Assembly: GCF_019976755.1 (NCBI RefSeq)
Contig: NZ_AP023441.1
Location: forward strand, 5,515,501-5,579,500
Source: Nostoc sp. MS1
Lineage (GTDB): Bacteria; Cyanobacteriota; Cyanobacteriia; Cyanobacteriales; Nostocaceae
Direction of reading: 5' to 3'
Length of the DNA: 64,000 nt
Shown here: positions 62,841 to 64,000 of the stretch, piece after piece
Layout of the letters: each line of letters starts with the position of its first letter
Position numbering within the stretch: position 1 is the stretch's first letter
Position numbers and translations under genes: made by a program
Notes under the pieces: model-generated
What the model saw: the letters and a program-made list of their open reading frames with translations, nothing else
Told to the model about the DNA's origin: nothing
The model's database searches: none

Positions 62841-64000
62841 ATGAACACCGCAGAACGTGACTTACGCTTGGAAATGCTTAATAGTTTGCTGACAACTCCT
62901 CACCGCAAACTAGAGCAAGTTGCAGAAATCCACAAATTAATTATTGAACTAGACCCGCTTTTCTACGGACATCTAGCCGTTTGGTATCAAAATCATGGCG
63001 ATGTGCGTGACCACAAGGAAGTATTTGTAGCACATTTGCTCACTAGCAATTTGACTGAACACAGAGATGCTGGCTTTGTGATGCTGCAAGAGTTTCCACC
63101 TTATCAGGTGGCTCGGATAGTGGATTTTATGAAGCAGCAGCAAAATAAAATGCCTCGTTCTGCCAGAACTGCGGTACGCCGTTACCTCAAGACAAGGGAA
63201 AGTAATCATAATCTATTTGACCGTGCCGCGCTACGGGGTCGTAATGCCATGAAACACTTGTATGCTTCACTGCATATCAAGCCAAATGAACGGGCGAATG
63301 CAATTCTATTCCGTGATACTCCTCCAGAGGGTTCCCTAGCTTATGTGTTGAAGCAACTCGCCAAGGCAGAAAGTGCTGTGAAACAAGCAAGGTTAATTGT
63401 AGAGTACAAAATTCCTTATACGATCGCTATTGGTGTAATCAAGCAACTTACACCAGTTGTATTAGTGGCGTTAATTAACAGCATGACTCCCCAGGAAGTT
63501 ATCAATAACCTCAAGTCTTTACAAACTAGAGGTGCAATGGATAACCCAGAAGTCAAAAAGCTGATTGATGCCAAGCTGGAAGAAGCCTCTAAGAGTGGGC
63601 GTGTTGCTGCATTCAAAGCACAAATTGCCGCAGATAACGCAGATTTCGACGCAGACACCGTTGCTCGACTGGAAAAAGTTACCAACGAGCAGGTAAAGCG
63701 ACGGGGTACAATTTCTCGCCCAACTGCTTTATTAGTGGATAAGTCCGGCTCAATGGAAAGTGCGATCGAGATTGGTAAGCGCCTAGCTGCGTTAATTTCT
63801 GGTATTACTCAGGCAGAACTGTATGTCTACGCCTTCGATACCATTCCTTACCCTGTTACAGCCAACGGCAGAGAGTTAACCGACTGGCAGCGTGCTTTCC
63901 AGCACATTAAGGCGGGTAGTAGTACCAGTATCGGCTGTGCATTGGAAGCAATGCGACGGAAGAAGCAGGTAGTTGACCAAATTATTCTGGTGACTGATGA
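62841..64000 (+). CDS. TROVE/vWA-domain protein, Ro60-like (C-terminus beyond window)
   Basis: I translated 386 residues from ATG 62841, which has GAGGAGGT upstream; the gene runs off the window. Residues about 1-280 are an all-helical HEAT-like repeat region (DPLFYGHLAVWYQNHGDVRD, ARTAVRRYLKTRE, NAILFRDTPPEGS) like the TROVE domain. Residues about 295 onward are a von Willebrand A domain with the metal site in LLVDKSGSM, the Thr in AGSSTSIG and the Asp in LVTDE. This two-domain ring is the architecture of Ro60/Rsr, which binds Y RNAs and the ends of misfolded RNAs. The five Y-like RNAs upstream support that role. Confidence 0.75.
   Translation, partial: MNTAERDLRLEMLNSLLTTPHRKLEQVAEIHKLIIELDPLFYGHLAVWYQNHGDVRDHKEVFVAHLLTSNLTEHRDAGFVMLQEFPPYQVARIVDFMKQQQNKMPRSARTAVRRYLKTRESNHNLFDRAALRGRNAMKHLYASLHIKPNERANAILFRDTPPEGSLAYVLKQLAKAESAVKQARLIVEYKIPYTIAIGVIKQLTPVVLVALINSMTPQEVINNLKSLQTRGAMDNPEVKKLIDAKLEEASKSGRVAAFKAQIAADNADFDADTVARLEKVTNEQVKRRGTISRPTALLVDKSGSMESAIEIGKRLAALISGITQAELYVYAFDTIPYPVTANGRELTDWQRAFQHIKAGSSTSIGCALEAMRRKKQVVDQIILVTD

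Overview
The window comes from a filamentous, Nostoc/Anabaena-like cyanobacterium. Evidence: abundant GCGATCGC (HIP1) palindromes, short tandem heptamer repeats between genes, and cyanobacterial families such as Psb32, a Tab2-type protein, hybrid Ser/Thr-His kinases and a large NRPS. No ordinary tRNA or rRNA gene and no CRISPR array was found. 1-16 kb holds housekeeping and accessory genes: an SDR oxidoreductase with its TetR regulator and shared operator-like repeats, an MFS-kinase-kinase-DUF1349-DUF2917 run, an amidase, a Tab2-like protein, an IS5-type element with a frame-broken transposase, psb32 and surE. 16-32 kb is a small biosynthetic locus: a very large Ser/Thr kinase/ATPase/GAF/His-kinase fusion lies 50 bp upstream of a 2937-residue NRPS (C-A-T-C-A-NMT-T-R), followed by a strong terminator and a PhyH-type dioxygenase. 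32-43 kb holds a sugar-type ABC importer (YtfQ/YtfR/permease-like) whose permease is separated from its partners by a hydantoinase/oxoprolinase cassette (HyuA, DUF1445, HyuB) and a predicted cytosolic periplasmic-binding-fold protein. A 62-bp tandem palindromic repeat lies inside the cassette. 43-60 kb carries a Cys-rich copper-protein homologue, a U32 protein, an ADP-ribosylglycohydrolase, dnaK, an RNase D-like exonuclease, a TPR protein, a Rieske oxygenase divergent from a TetR fused to an IS1-type zinc ribbon, hpnJ, a protease/pseudoprotease/atypical response regulator operon, and a HAD hydrolase. The most unusual region is 60.1-64.0 kb. A promoter-like site precedes an all-plus-strand array that ends in a TROVE/vWA (Ro60-like) gene cut by the window end. 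Its gaps hold five RNA-like elements that share one architecture: an outer stem, an asymmetric internal loop (5' YCCYRAY / 3' RACTY), an inner stem, and a conserved AAGCWTACAYA motif. The internal loop resembles the Ro60-binding loop of animal Y RNAs as I remember it. What each element carries beyond the inner stem differs: a tRNA-like cloverleaf (twice), a circularly permuted tRNA-like fold with a long variable arm, a segment resembling a permuted piece of 23S rRNA around helices 69-71, and a plain hairpin. The first element is itself nested where the anticodon arm of another tRNA-like cloverleaf would be. Interleaved genes encode a 66-aa protein, a 33-aa ORF overlapping a 239-aa basic protein, and a ribosomal-protein-bL12-like protein. 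I read this as a Ro60/Y-RNA-like ribonucleoprotein locus with tRNA and ribosome mimicry. All structures were folded by hand.
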